In this document: piece by piece, positions 38,980 to 46,970 of the stretch
How the letters are laid out: each line of letters opens with the position of its first letter
Position numbering within the stretch: position 1 is the first letter of the stretch
Assembly (NCBI RefSeq): GCF_019704555.1
Contig: NZ_AP024745.1
Span: 1 to 64,000, forward strand
DNA: 64,000 nt
Origin: Actinoplanes sp. L3-i22
GTDB taxonomy: Bacteria; Actinomycetota; Actinomycetes; Mycobacteriales; Micromonosporaceae
Reading direction: 5' to 3'
Notes under the pieces: generated by a model
Told to the model about the DNA's origin: nothing
What the model saw: the letters and a program-made list of their open reading frames with translations, nothing else
Databases searched by the model: none
Position numbers and translations under genes: made by a program

Positions 38980-39771
38980 ATGCCGGACGAGCGCCAGCCC
39001 GGTCGGGACGGCGATCCGTCGCGTCCCGACGAGACCCGTCCGATGCGGGCGGTCGACGACGACGCGACCAGGGTGCAGCCGAATCAGCCGTCCGGCGGCC
39101 CCCGATCGGGGGACACCCCGACCGAGCCGCTGTCCCCGGCCGGCGGGTGGGATCCGGATCCGCGCGATGCCGAGGATCTGTGGACCGGTCGCGCCGCGGT
39201 CCGGCCGCCCGGCCCGGCGACGTCGCGGTACAGCGACACCGCGGAGTGGACTCCGGGCCCGCCCGGTGAGGAGCCGCCCGGTCGCTGGTGGATGCCGATC
39301 GTGTTCGGCATCGTGGCGTTGCTGCTGTTCGGCGTGCTGGCCTACGGCATCTACCTGATCGCGCGGAACTCGGGCGCGGGCACCGACGCCCCGGCGCCGA
39401 CCCCGGCACAGACCCACACCACGACTGTCGCGACGACGCCGCCCACCACCGAGCCGACGACGGAGGCGCCGCCCAGCACGGTCGCGACCACCGATCCGAC
39501 GATCACCGAGGCAACCGTCCCGGCGCTGCGCGGGATGCCGCTGGAGGACGCGAAGGCCGCTCTGGAGCGCAGTGGCCTGAGCTACCGGGTGATCCGGCTG
39601 CCCAGTGACGCCGAGCCCGGCACCGTGATCGACTGCGACCCGGCGGAGGGCCAGGTGGTCCCGCCGGACTCGAAGGTCACCCTCGTCGTCGCGGCCGCGC
39701 GGACCGACGGCCCGACCTCGACGACGACGGCGCCGACCGGAGACACCACCGCCGAGCCCGGCGAGAACTGA
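38980..39771 (+). CDS. Single-pass membrane protein with one PASTA domain
   Basis: 263 aa; ATG at 38980 with GAGGGAG upstream. A disordered cytosolic N-terminus (~105 aa) is followed by one transmembrane helix (about 107-128), a Thr/Pro-rich wall-spanning linker, and a single PASTA domain (about 183-243; LRGMPLEDAKAALERSGL). PASTA domains bind muropeptides or lipid II. Unlike PknB, no kinase is attached, so it may be a decoy, ligand sink or accessory wall sensor. The C-terminus is a Thr/Pro tail. Confidence 0.85.
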   Translation: MPDERQPGRDGDPSRPDETRPMRAVDDDATRVQPNQPSGGPRSGDTPTEPLSPAGGWDPDPRDAEDLWTGRAAVRPPGPATSRYSDTAEWTPGPPGEEPPGRWWMPIVFGIVALLLFGVLAYGIYLIARNSGAGTDAPAPTPAQTHTTTVATTPPTTEPTTEAPPSTVATTDPTITEATVPALRGMPLEDAKAALERSGLSYRVIRLPSDAEPGTVIDCDPAEGQVVPPDSKVTLVVAAARTDGPTSTTTAPTGDTTAEPGEN

Positions 39772-39795
39772 GCGCGCCCTCGCCGTCGGGTTGGC

Positions 39796-40098
39796 TCAGC
39801 GTGGCGAACGGACCGGCCGGACGGGCGCCACATTGGGGCGCGTCGCGGGCTGGCGGCCGTTGCGAGCCCGCGGATCGGGAGCCTTGCCAACCGGGCGAAG
39901 GCCGCTGACCTGCACGAAGATTGAGCGGCGTTCCACGGCGTCGCCGGCCGAGTTGAGCTCGTAGCCGTCGAGCCAGACCCAACCCTCGTACGTCGGCCAG
40001 TCGTGCACCCGGATGACCCGGAAGAGCATCGGTGATGCGAATTGGACGCTCGCCGCCTTTGTCACGTGGATGACATCACCGGAACGAGGAAGTAGCAC
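39796..40098 (-). CDS. Conserved actinobacterial protein of unknown function
   Basis: 100 aa from the GTG at 40098, with AGGAG 5 nt upstream; this start matches a domain that opens with LLPRSGDVIHVTKAAS. It has a compact beta-rich core (FRVIRVHDWPTYEGWVWLDGY) and a basic tail. I recall similar short proteins in actinobacteria but no function. It converges on the PASTA gene. Confidence 0.75.
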   Translation of the reverse strand: MLLPRSGDVIHVTKAASVQFASPMLFRVIRVHDWPTYEGWVWLDGYELNSAGDAVERRSIFVQVSGLRPVGKAPDPRARNGRQPATRPNVAPVRPVRSPR

Positions 40099-40742
40099 GT
40101 CATCTCCTGCCCTGAGATTCTTTGCCGGATGGTTTTGCTGGATTGACTTGTGACACAGATGCACCAGTCTGCCCGGCTCATGCACCTTTGCAACCCTGCG
40201 ACGGTGCCAACCATCGAGGGTTGCAGAACGTCACCATCGCCGATCCCGCCACCCAGGTCTCGGGCGGAAGTCCAAGAGGGACCCCCGGTGGCTCGGCACC
40301 CCGTGTCGGACGTCTGTTTGGTGTGGTTGCGTCGGACTTGGCCACATCACCCAAGAACATTGAGTAATGCAAGCCGTACGGAAAGATTGCACCACCAGTG
40401 TCGTCGATGCAAGTTGCATATCCCTCTTCCGTGATTCTGAGTGATCATGGCACATCTCTCAGTGATCTTCGAGGTCTCGCAGGTCGGGCCGATGTGACGG
40501 GGTGTCACCGCATGATCCACAGTGCTCTGAGCTTTTCGGACATATATGTTTAAAAGCTGGCAATCACTGTCTAATCGCGGCTGACCTGCCGGGATCTATG
40601 TCATCCGATGGGACTAACCCGAACGGAGAACCCCATCCGTGACGGCGCGTCCCCACGTACCCACGGTCGTTACTGATTCAGAGCGATCACTGGCGGGTGG
40701 GTCCGTCGGGATCGGTACACCCCTGGGCAGAGGAGGGCCATC
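40099..40742. other. 644-bp intergenic region before the DUF397 gene
   Basis: No intact gene was found, and no helix-turn-helix partner for the DUF397 protein. The base composition is distinctly less GC-rich than its neighbours, with several TGCAA/TTGCA words (e.g. ATGCAAGCC, GATGCAAGTTGCA) between 40170 and 40420 that could be operator elements. The strongest structure is the 29-bp dyad at 40530. Confidence 0.5.
40530..40558. promoter_or_regulatory. 29-bp AT-rich dyad (operator-like)
   Basis: AGCTTTT at 40530 pairs with AAAAGCT at 40552, enclosing a perfect ACATATATGT palindrome (40540-40549). It is the most symmetric AT-rich element in the intergenic DNA and lies about 185 bp upstream of the DUF397 gene, so it is probably a repressor site. 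Confidence 0.6.
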
Positions 40743-40967
40743 GTGGAAATCGAGGTCAAAGGTCTACGGATCGACCTGAGCCGGGCGCAGTGGTTCAAGA
40801 GCGTCCGCAGCGGTGCGGACAGCGACAATTGTGTCGAGGTGGCGTTCGTCGACGACGCGATCGCGGTCCGCGACTCCAAGAACCCGTCCGGCCCCGCGCT
40901 GATCTTCACCGCGGCCGAGTGGGACGCCTTCGTGAACGGCGCCAAGGACGGCGAGTTCGATCTCTGA
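40743..40967 (+). CDS. DUF397 family protein
   Basis: 74 aa; GTG with GGAGGGCC upstream. DUF397 landmarks: the start W-x-KS (AQWFKSVRSG), NCVEVAF near 29, the IAVRDSKNP core, and the FTAAEWDAFVNG end. These proteins are normally encoded beside an XRE regulator and act in development or as small antagonists; here no HTH gene lies within reach (nearest is 32.7 kb). A strong hairpin follows. Confidence 0.92.
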   Translation: MEIEVKGLRIDLSRAQWFKSVRSGADSDNCVEVAFVDDAIAVRDSKNPSGPALIFTAAEWDAFVNGAKDGEFDL

Positions 40968-40996
40968 TCGCGCGCCCACATCTCTCACGGCACCCG

Positions 40997-41044
40997 ACGG
41001 CCGACTCGCTGACCTGCATCAACGAGTCGGCCGTGGCTATTTGC
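40997..41044 (+). terminator. Hairpin after the DUF397 gene
   Basis: ACGGCCGACTCG and CGAGTCGGCCGT form a perfect 12-bp stem with a 24-nt loop, 29 bp after the stop. Confidence 0.65.
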
Positions 41045-41145
41045 CCGATTTTCCCGTCGCTGAGTGCGACGCGCCTCGTTGAATTGTCCAAGCGCGGACC
41101 GGACTGCGCTGACGGGCCGGGACGGATCTTCAACGAGGCAAGGCA

Positions 41146-41604
41146 GTGAGAATGACGATTGGTTCGGAGAACCTCAGCAACGGCTCGTCGACGGCGCAGG
41201 ACCGCTTCAGCGGGGGCGTGAGCGCCTACCGGCACGGCCGCCGCGACGTGCTGAGCGGTGACCTCGACGGCGACCTGCTGTCCCGCGGCACGTCGGGTCT
41301 TCCGACCCGGACGCCCGGGCGCACGCACGGTTCGCACAGCCTCGAGCCGACCAGCGCCCTGGACCGGGCGGCCAAGCTGCCGTCCCTCGATCTCCAGGGC
41401 CTGACCGAGCCGGTCTTCCCGGCGAGCTGGACCGACGGCACGAACATGTCGATGGCCGATCACCCGCTGCTGCGCGGCCTGCTCCTGGAGCTTCCGGCGC
41501 GCGGCACGCTCCCGCAGTCCGACTGGCTCGACCGCTGGTTCGAGGCGGCGCGCTCGATCCTGGAGCTCCTCTACGTCCAGGAAGCGAAGAAGGCCGCGCA
41601 CTAA
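41146..41604 (+). CDS. Hypothetical cytosolic protein
   Basis: 152 aa from GTG 41146, or 150 aa from ATG 41152; the GAGGCAAGG region can serve either. The first ~95 residues look disordered (Ser/Gly/Arg-rich). The C-terminal ~50 residues form a helical domain (HPLLRGLLLELP...WFEAARSILELLYVQEAKK). No family is recognised. A 123-bp repeat follows. Confidence 0.7.
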   Translation: MRMTIGSENLSNGSSTAQDRFSGGVSAYRHGRRDVLSGDLDGDLLSRGTSGLPTRTPGRTHGSHSLEPTSALDRAAKLPSLDLQGLTEPVFPASWTDGTNMSMADHPLLRGLLLELPARGTLPQSDWLDRWFEAARSILELLYVQEAKKAAH

Positions 41605-41628
41605 ACCAAGGTCAACTTCCAGACCTTC

Positions 41629-41751
41629 ATGTCCCATCTGGGCGACGGGTACAGACCGCCGCTCCCGCGGGGGCCGGGCACGGCGATCTGGCCGCTGGCG
41701 CGTCCAAAACAATCGCCGCGCCCTTCATTCTGCGTGGGTGGTTGCGCTTCA
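41629..41751. repeat. 123-bp dispersed inverted repeat, copy B
   Basis: Inverted copy of 8506-8628 with three differences over 123 positions. It begins 24 bp after the hypothetical gene and lies in a convergent gap before a minus-strand membrane-protein gene. The 8-bp stem of copy A becomes CGGCGATC/aATCGCCG here, with one pair weakened. Confidence 0.85.
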
Positions 41752-41829
41752 CCCAAGATCAAAACCGAAGAGCTCCGCGCATCGCGCCCTCCGACGACAA
41801 GTCAGAGGGCGCGCGGCTTTGTCAGCGGC

Positions 41830-41952
41830 CCTGGTCAGGAGCGCGGCTTTCGGTGGCGACCCTGGTCAGGGGCGCGGCTTTCGGTGGCGGCCCCGGTCGG
41901 GGGCGCGGCCTTTGGGTGGCGGCCTTGGTCAGGGGCGCGGCGCTGGTCAGCG
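41830..41952. repeat. ~31-bp imperfect tandem repeat (about 4 copies)
   Basis: Units beginning CCTGGTCAGG.GCGCGGCTTTC at 41830, 41861, 41892 and 41924 (the last shortened). The TCA within the last copy is the stop codon of the minus-strand gene at 41947. Confidence 0.8.
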
Positions 41953-42585
41953 GACGCCGACGCGGGCGCGCTCGCGGGCCCGGCCCAGCGGGGCCAGGAC
42001 CAGCGGCGCCAGCCGGCTGTGCCGCAGCGCCGCCCGGATGCCGATCGTCACCACGGCGACCGCCACCACGGTGATCGAGACCCCGGCGATGCCGGTGAAG
42101 CCGGTGGTCGCCGGGACGCCACTGCCCGGCAGATGCACCAGGCCGGCGGCGAGCGGCAGACCGACCACCGCGGCCAGGCCGGTGATCTGGAGCGGAGCGG
42201 CGATCAGCGGGTGCGCCGCGGCCGCCCGCAGAGCGGGCGGAACCGGCGCCTGCGGGGCGGTCGCGAACGCACCGGTGCCCCGGCGCACCCAGCTCAGCCT
42301 GCGCAGGCCCAGGGTCAGCACGATCAGTGCCGGCACGGCTGGGAGCAGGGCAGCGGTGGGCGCCGCGGAGACGCCCGGAATCAGGGCGGTGACCAACGGC
42401 ACCGCGACGAACAGCGCCGCCCCCGTAGCGACCAGGACGGCGAGCAGCCCGGCCCGGCGGCGCATCAGCCGCGCGGTGCCGGCCGCCGGCAGCCCGTCGG
42501 CCAGCAGCCCGGCGGTGAGCCAGACGACGGCGAGGGCGCCGATCAGAATCACGTCCACAGCGGTGTTCACATCGACAGCGTTCAC
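41947..42585 (-). CDS. Putative membrane protein
   Basis: About 212 aa from GTG 42585; GTG 42570 is an alternative with a better purine-rich spacing. Five to six hydrophobic spans are visible (for example VILIGALAVVWLTAGLLAD, LLAVLVATGAALFVAVPL, VSITVVAVAVVTIGI). The C-terminal tail is Arg-rich. No family is recognised. Its stop lies in a 31-bp tandem repeat. Confidence 0.68.
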   Translation of the reverse strand: MNAVDVNTAVDVILIGALAVVWLTAGLLADGLPAAGTARLMRRRAGLLAVLVATGAALFVAVPLVTALIPGVSAAPTAALLPAVPALIVLTLGLRRLSWVRRGTGAFATAPQAPVPPALRAAAAHPLIAAPLQITGLAAVVGLPLAAGLVHLPGSGVPATTGFTGIAGVSITVVAVAVVTIGIRAALRHSRLAPLVLAPLGRARERARVGVR

Positions 42586-42830
42586 CCGCGTCCGAAGAAT
42601 CGAAACCGGGATATGCCCCCATCGCTGACCCGTAGGGGTTCGTCTCAGCCCGCTCTCAGGTACCTGAGCTGCGCGTTCGCCGGAACCGCGGAACAGGGGT
42701 GTCAACATCGCGACGGACCGCACACTGTGGACCGGGGATCGCGCGGTATGTGACCTCTGCCCCACTGTCGGCCCTGGGACGAAAAAAGATCATCCGCGCC
42801 CGAAGACACGGATGATCCCAAACGAAGATC

Positions 42831-43661
42831 TCAGACCGCGAAGTTGTGGACCTGCTCACCGGTCGGCGTGGCCGGGGTGGCCTTCCACACGCCGGTCTTC
42901 TGCGCCGCGAGCCGGGCCAGGTAGGCCGGGTTCAGCAGCACGTACCGCTTCCACAGCCGCTTCGGCTCCAGGCCGAGCCGCCACAGCCACTCCAGCGCGT
43001 ACTTCTGCATCCACGCGGGCGGGTTCTTCAGCAGGCCGGCGTGGTAGTCGAACGCGGCGCCCACGGCCAGCAGCGGCATGTCCAGCAGCGGCCGCATCGC
43101 GTAGGTGAAGACCTCCTGCCGCGGGCAGCCCAGGCCGACCAGCACGATCCGGGCGCCGGACGCCTTGATCCGCTCGGCGATCTCGGCCTCCTCGCCGGGC
43201 TGCGCGGCCCGGAACTTGGACGCCTCCACGCCGGCGAGCTTCAGCCCCGGGAACATCCCCATCAGCGCCGGGACCAGGCGGTCCAGCGTCGGCTGGGTCG
43301 ACCCGTACAGATAGACCGGCAGGCCCTCGGCGGCGGCCTGCTCGACGACCTTGAGGGTCAGCGTCGGCCCGTAGACCCGATCGGTCAGGCCGGCGCCGTG
43401 CAGCACGTTCAGCGCCCACCGGACCGGCTGCCCGTCCGGCGTCACCAGATCGAAGGAGTTCAGCCGGGCCTCGTGCGCCGGATCCTGCACCCCGGTCATC
43501 ACGCCGTGCACGGCGAGCGCGGTGACCGCGAACGGTCGCCCCTCCCGGGCCGCCGCGATGATCCGCTCGGTGGCGGACGCGTAGTCGGTCGCGTCCACCA
43601 TCACCCCCAGCACGTTGCGCTTCCCCTGGTCCACCCCAGCAGGCACAGCGGCCACGACCAC
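42831..43661 (-). CDS. WecG/TagA/CpsF-family glycosyltransferase
   Basis: 276 aa, GTG start (a second GTG two codons in is possible). Family landmarks: VTPDGQPVRWALN, then LPVYLYGSTQPTLDRL and VGLGCPRQEVF near 175, and VGAAFDYHAG near 200. These enzymes add N-acetylmannosamine-type sugars to undecaprenyl-linked intermediates in wall-polymer or exopolysaccharide synthesis. The orphan location gives no polymer-specific clue. Confidence 0.92.
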   Translation of the reverse strand: MVVAAVPAGVDQGKRNVLGVMVDATDYASATERIIAAAREGRPFAVTALAVHGVMTGVQDPAHEARLNSFDLVTPDGQPVRWALNVLHGAGLTDRVYGPTLTLKVVEQAAAEGLPVYLYGSTQPTLDRLVPALMGMFPGLKLAGVEASKFRAAQPGEEAEIAERIKASGARIVLVGLGCPRQEVFTYAMRPLLDMPLLAVGAAFDYHAGLLKNPPAWMQKYALEWLWRLGLEPKRLWKRYVLLNPAYLARLAAQKTGVWKATPATPTGEQVHNFAV

Positions 43662-43880
43662 ACCCCACGCTCAAACGAGACTCGAAGATCGGACAGCACT
43701 CAACAGGCGGGCGAGCATACCGCCGGACCTGGTTTCACCCAATCGTGGACGCCCGCGGCCGTACGGCGAAGGCAGTCGTCCCCACCGCGAAGCCCGCAGG
43801 GCGAGCCGTCTCTTCCAAAAACAGACAGTGACATGCGGCACCCACCTCGGCTGCCGCGGCGCCGGGCCCGGATATGACGA

Positions 43881-43920
43881 GGGCGACCGCAGTTCGCGTT
43901 TCCGCGGACTAGGGTCGCCC
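43881..43920 (-). terminator. Terminator after tRNA-Leu
   Basis: On the minus strand GGGCGACC pairs with GGTCGCCC, with an inner CGCG/CGCG helix, starting ~12 bp beyond the tRNA 3' end. Confidence 0.65.
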
Positions 43921-43931
43921 ATTCGTGCTCG

Positions 43932-44014
43932 TGGGGATGGGGGGAGTTGAACCCCCACGTCCTTTCGGACACACGGACCTGAACCGTGCGCGTCTGCCAT
44001 TCCGCCACATCCCC
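43932..44014 (-). tRNA. tRNA-Leu (CAG anticodon)
   Basis: 83 nt with a long variable arm. Acceptor stem GGGGATG/CATCCCC is perfect with discriminator A. Anticodon stem CACGG/CCGTG holds loop TTCAGGT, giving CAG. TpsiC stem GGGGG/CCCCC. CCA is not encoded. Confidence 0.96.
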
Positions 44015-44098
44015 ATGTGACTAGGTCGCTGAGATCGTATAACCCGCCTCGTTGACCTTCGAAACCGCCCCCAGTGGGGCTGCTTCGGGTTACTACCT

Positions 44099-44174
44099 GC
44101 GACAGACTACGCTGTCGCGAGTAGTTATCGGAGACAGTACCAAGCTCAGTTGATTACCCAGCTGAGTTGATATC
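44099..44174. promoter_or_regulatory. Repeat-rich region upstream of the fhaA operon
   Basis: GCGACAG (44099) pairs with CTGTCGC (44112), then AGCTCAGTTGAT (about 44144) recurs as AGCTGAGTTGAT (about 44160) with one change. It sits between divergent tRNA-Leu and the kinase operon, 140-210 bp before fhaA; likely promoter/operator DNA, but no -35/-10 pair could be fixed. Confidence 0.4.
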
Positions 44175-44310
44175 GCCCCGCGACGGGGGAAACACTAGCA
44201 CGGCGTCGTGGGGCGTCATACGAGGGTCAGAAGTGCCGGTCGCTCTTGGGCTACAGATGCGCAAGCGGCGGCCGGATACCATCATGTCCTCGGAACCCGA
44301 GGAGGAGCCG

Positions 44311-45084
44311 GTGAGCGTGCTGCAGCGCTTTGAGAAGCGATTGGAAGGCCTTGTCGAGGGGGCCTTCGCGAAGGTGTTCAAGGGTGTCGTGCACCCTGTG
44401 GAGATCCTGAATGCCATGCAGCGGGAGGCCGAGGCACACAAGGCCATTCTCGCCGGTGGCCGCACCCTCGTGCCCAACCGCTACGTGATCGATCTTTCGC
44501 CGTACGACCACAGTCGTCTGGCGCCGTACGCGGCCGCCCTGGCGCAGGAGCTTGCGCAGTCCCAGGCCGAGTTCATCGGTGAGCAGGCCTGGACGGTCTA
44601 CGGCGACGTGATCGTCGAGATCGAGCGCGGCGACGGCCTGGACACCGGAATGTTCCGGGTGACCGCGGAGGTCTACACCGGTGGCGAAGTCGCCCCGGTG
44701 CAGCAGCCGGCCTACGACGCCGGCCCGCAGTACTCGCCGTATGACAACCAGCAGCAGCACGGTGGCGGTTACCCGCCGCAGGGCGGCGGCCACGGTGGTC
44801 CGCGCAGTGTCGGGCTGGTCTCCGGTGACGGGCGGACGTACCCGCTCCAGATGGGCTCGACCGTCATCGGCCGCGGTGACCAGGCGAACCTGCGACTGCC
44901 GGACGTCGGCATCTCGCGTCGCCACGCGCGGCTGGACTACGACGGCAACCAGGTGGTGCTGACCGACCTCGGCTCGACGAACGGGACGATGGTCAACGGT
45001 CAGCGGGTCTCCGCGGTGGCGCTCAACCCGGGCGACATGATTCAGCTGGGGACGACCACGCTGACCTTCCGAGTGGACGGCTAG
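44311..45084 (+). CDS. fhaA: FhaA: DUF3662/FHA signalling protein
   Basis: 257 aa. GTG 44311 is chosen because AGGAGG lies 5 nt upstream and the family N-terminus (SVLQRFEKRLEGLVEGAFAK) starts here; the longer frame is rejected. DUF3662 occupies about 1-110, then a Gln/Gly linker, then an FHA domain (about 174-257) with IGRGDQANLRLPDVGISRRH and DLGSTNGTMVN. FHA binds phosphothreonine, typically on PknB-pathway partners such as MviN. Confidence 0.94.
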   Translation: MSVLQRFEKRLEGLVEGAFAKVFKGVVHPVEILNAMQREAEAHKAILAGGRTLVPNRYVIDLSPYDHSRLAPYAAALAQELAQSQAEFIGEQAWTVYGDVIVEIERGDGLDTGMFRVTAEVYTGGEVAPVQQPAYDAGPQYSPYDNQQQHGGGYPPQGGGHGGPRSVGLVSGDGRTYPLQMGSTVIGRGDQANLRLPDVGISRRHARLDYDGNQVVLTDLGSTNGTMVNGQRVSAVALNPGDMIQLGTTTLTFRVDG

Positions 45085-45089
45085 CGGCG

Positions 45090-45572
45090 TTGCCCGAATT
45101 CGTCCTCACCGTCGCCCGGTTCGGCTTCCTGATCCTGCTGTGGATCTTCGTATTCACAGTGGTCGGGGTGATCCGGCGGGACCTGTTCGCGGGTGCCCGG
45201 TCGAAGAGCATCGTCGCCAGCCCTCGGGGGGTGGGTGGCGCGATCCTCCAAGGCCGGCCGTCGAAGGCCAAGCGCGGTAAGGCGGCGCGGCAGATGGTGG
45301 TGACCGCCGGCCAGCTGGCCGGCACGCGGATCACCCTCGGCGAGGCCCCGATCACTATCGGTCGCGCCGAGGATTCGACCCTGGTCATCACCGACGACTT
45401 CGCATCGGCCCGGCATGCCCGGCTGGTGCCCCGCGACGGGCAGTGGTTCGTAGAGGACCTCGGCTCGACCAACGGCACCTACCTCGATCGCGGTAAGGTC
45501 TCCGGACCCACCCCCGTCCCCCTCGGCGTCCCGATCCGCATCGGACGCACTTCTCTCGAATTACGGCCATGA
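45090..45572 (+). CDS. fhaB: FhaB: membrane-anchored FHA protein
   Basis: 160 aa with a TTG start, 5 nt after fhaA. An N-terminal transmembrane helix (about 4-27) and basic linker lead to a C-terminal FHA domain (about 65-158: ITIGRAEDSTLVITDDFAS, DLGSTNGTYLDR). It is the FipA/FhaB-type adaptor of the kinase cluster. Its stop overlaps the ATG of pstP. Confidence 0.93.
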   Translation: MPEFVLTVARFGFLILLWIFVFTVVGVIRRDLFAGARSKSIVASPRGVGGAILQGRPSKAKRGKAARQMVVTAGQLAGTRITLGEAPITIGRAEDSTLVITDDFASARHARLVPRDGQWFVEDLGSTNGTYLDRGKVSGPTPVPLGVPIRIGRTSLELRP

Positions 45573-46942
45573 CCCTGACTCTGCGCTATGCCGCTCAGTG
45601 CGACCGCGGGCTGATCCGAGACCTGAACCAGGACTCCGTCTACGCCGGGCCGCGGCTGCTTGCTGTCGCGGACGGCATGGGCGGTATGGCCGCCGGTGAC
45701 GTCGCGTCCAACATCGTCATCGCCGCGATGGCGCCACTAGACGACGACGTCCCCGGGGACGCGCTGGTCGACGCGCTACGACATGCCGTCGGCATCGCGA
45801 ACCAGCAGCTGCGGGACACCGTCGACGCCAACCCCCAGCTGGAGGGGATGGGCACCACGCTGACCGCGGTGCTCTTCACCGGCAGCAAGTTCGGCATGGT
45901 GCACATCGGCGACTCCCGGGCGTACCTGCTGCGCAAGGGCGAGTTCTCGCAGATCACCAAGGACGACACGTACGTTCAGATGCTGGTCGACGAGGGCCGG
46001 GTCAGTCCCGAGGAGGCGAGCAGTCACCCACAGCGGTCACTGCTCACCCGGGCGCTGGACGGCCGGGACATCGACCCGGAGTACTCGGTGCGCCAGGTGC
46101 TCAAGGGCGATCGGTACCTGATCTGCAGCGACGGCCTGTCCGGCGTGGTCAGCGGCGAGACGATCGGCCAGACCATGCGGGAGATCGCCGACCCGAAGGC
46201 GTGCACCGAGCGCCTGGTGCAGCTCGCGCTGCGCGGCGGCGGGCCGGACAACATCACCGTGGTGATCGCCGACGCGACCGACGCGGACATCGTCGAGCAG
46301 GCTCCCATCGTCGGTGGCGCGGCCGCGCTCGACCGTGGCAACACCACCGTGGCGGACGCGTCGACCCCGGCGTCCCGCGCGGCGGCGCTCAAGCAGCCCC
46401 CGCCGCGTCCGGCCCAGCCGGAGAACGAGGGTTACGACCGCGAGCCGGAACCGGCCGGTCACCCGGTGCGGACCAGCCTGCTGGTCCTGCTGGTGCTCGG
46501 CGTGCTCGGCGGCGGCCTCTGGGCCGGCTGGAAGTACACCCAGGACCAGTATTACGTCGGCGCGACCGACGCGGGCCAGCTCGCCGTCTTCCGCGGGGTG
46601 CCCGGGCAGATCGCCGGGCTGAACCTGTCCGCGGTGAACGAGACCAGCACGGTCCGCCTGGAGGACCTGACCACGGTCGCCCAGGAACGGGTCAAGCAGG
46701 GCATCCACGCCGACAGCGTGGCCGACGCCCGGAGCATGCTGACCGACCTGACCAGCGACGAGCCGTCGAACCCGAACCTGAAGCCGGTCTGCTCCGTAGT
46801 CAGTGTCGCGCCCGCCGTCTCGGCGTCGGCGCGACCGGCCACCAGCCCCGCGACTTCGGCTCCGGCCACCGTGCCGAGCGTTCAACCGTCCGAGAGTGCG
46901 TCCACCGCCACCGACACGACCGGTTGCCGGACCGCCGACTGA
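45569..46942 (+). CDS. pstP: PP2C-type Ser/Thr phosphatase PstP
   Basis: 457 aa; ATGA overlap with fhaB. A cytosolic PP2C domain (about 1-240) shows the metal-binding DLNQDSVYAG, VADGMGGMAAG, GDSRAYLL and GGPDNITVV motifs. A linker, one transmembrane helix (about 300-323) and an extracellular ~130-residue domain follow. It counteracts PknA and PknB. rodA starts 28 bp downstream. Confidence 0.95.
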   Translation: MTLTLRYAAQCDRGLIRDLNQDSVYAGPRLLAVADGMGGMAAGDVASNIVIAAMAPLDDDVPGDALVDALRHAVGIANQQLRDTVDANPQLEGMGTTLTAVLFTGSKFGMVHIGDSRAYLLRKGEFSQITKDDTYVQMLVDEGRVSPEEASSHPQRSLLTRALDGRDIDPEYSVRQVLKGDRYLICSDGLSGVVSGETIGQTMREIADPKACTERLVQLALRGGGPDNITVVIADATDADIVEQAPIVGGAAALDRGNTTVADASTPASRAAALKQPPPRPAQPENEGYDREPEPAGHPVRTSLLVLLVLGVLGGGLWAGWKYTQDQYYVGATDAGQLAVFRGVPGQIAGLNLSAVNETSTVRLEDLTTVAQERVKQGIHADSVADARSMLTDLTSDEPSNPNLKPVCSVVSVAPAVSASARPATSPATSAPATVPSVQPSESASTATDTTGCRTAD

Positions 46943-46970
46943 GCACGGCCTACAACGTCTGGGGAATTTC

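Noticed and set aside
40122..40434. Short frames in the 644-bp gap before the DUF397 gene
   Set aside because: Checked for a helix-turn-helix partner of DUF397; none of the translations show one or have a proper start.
43932..44014. tRNA-Leu as integration site of a mobile element
   Set aside because: No integrase, excisionase or duplicated tRNA 3' end was found nearby.
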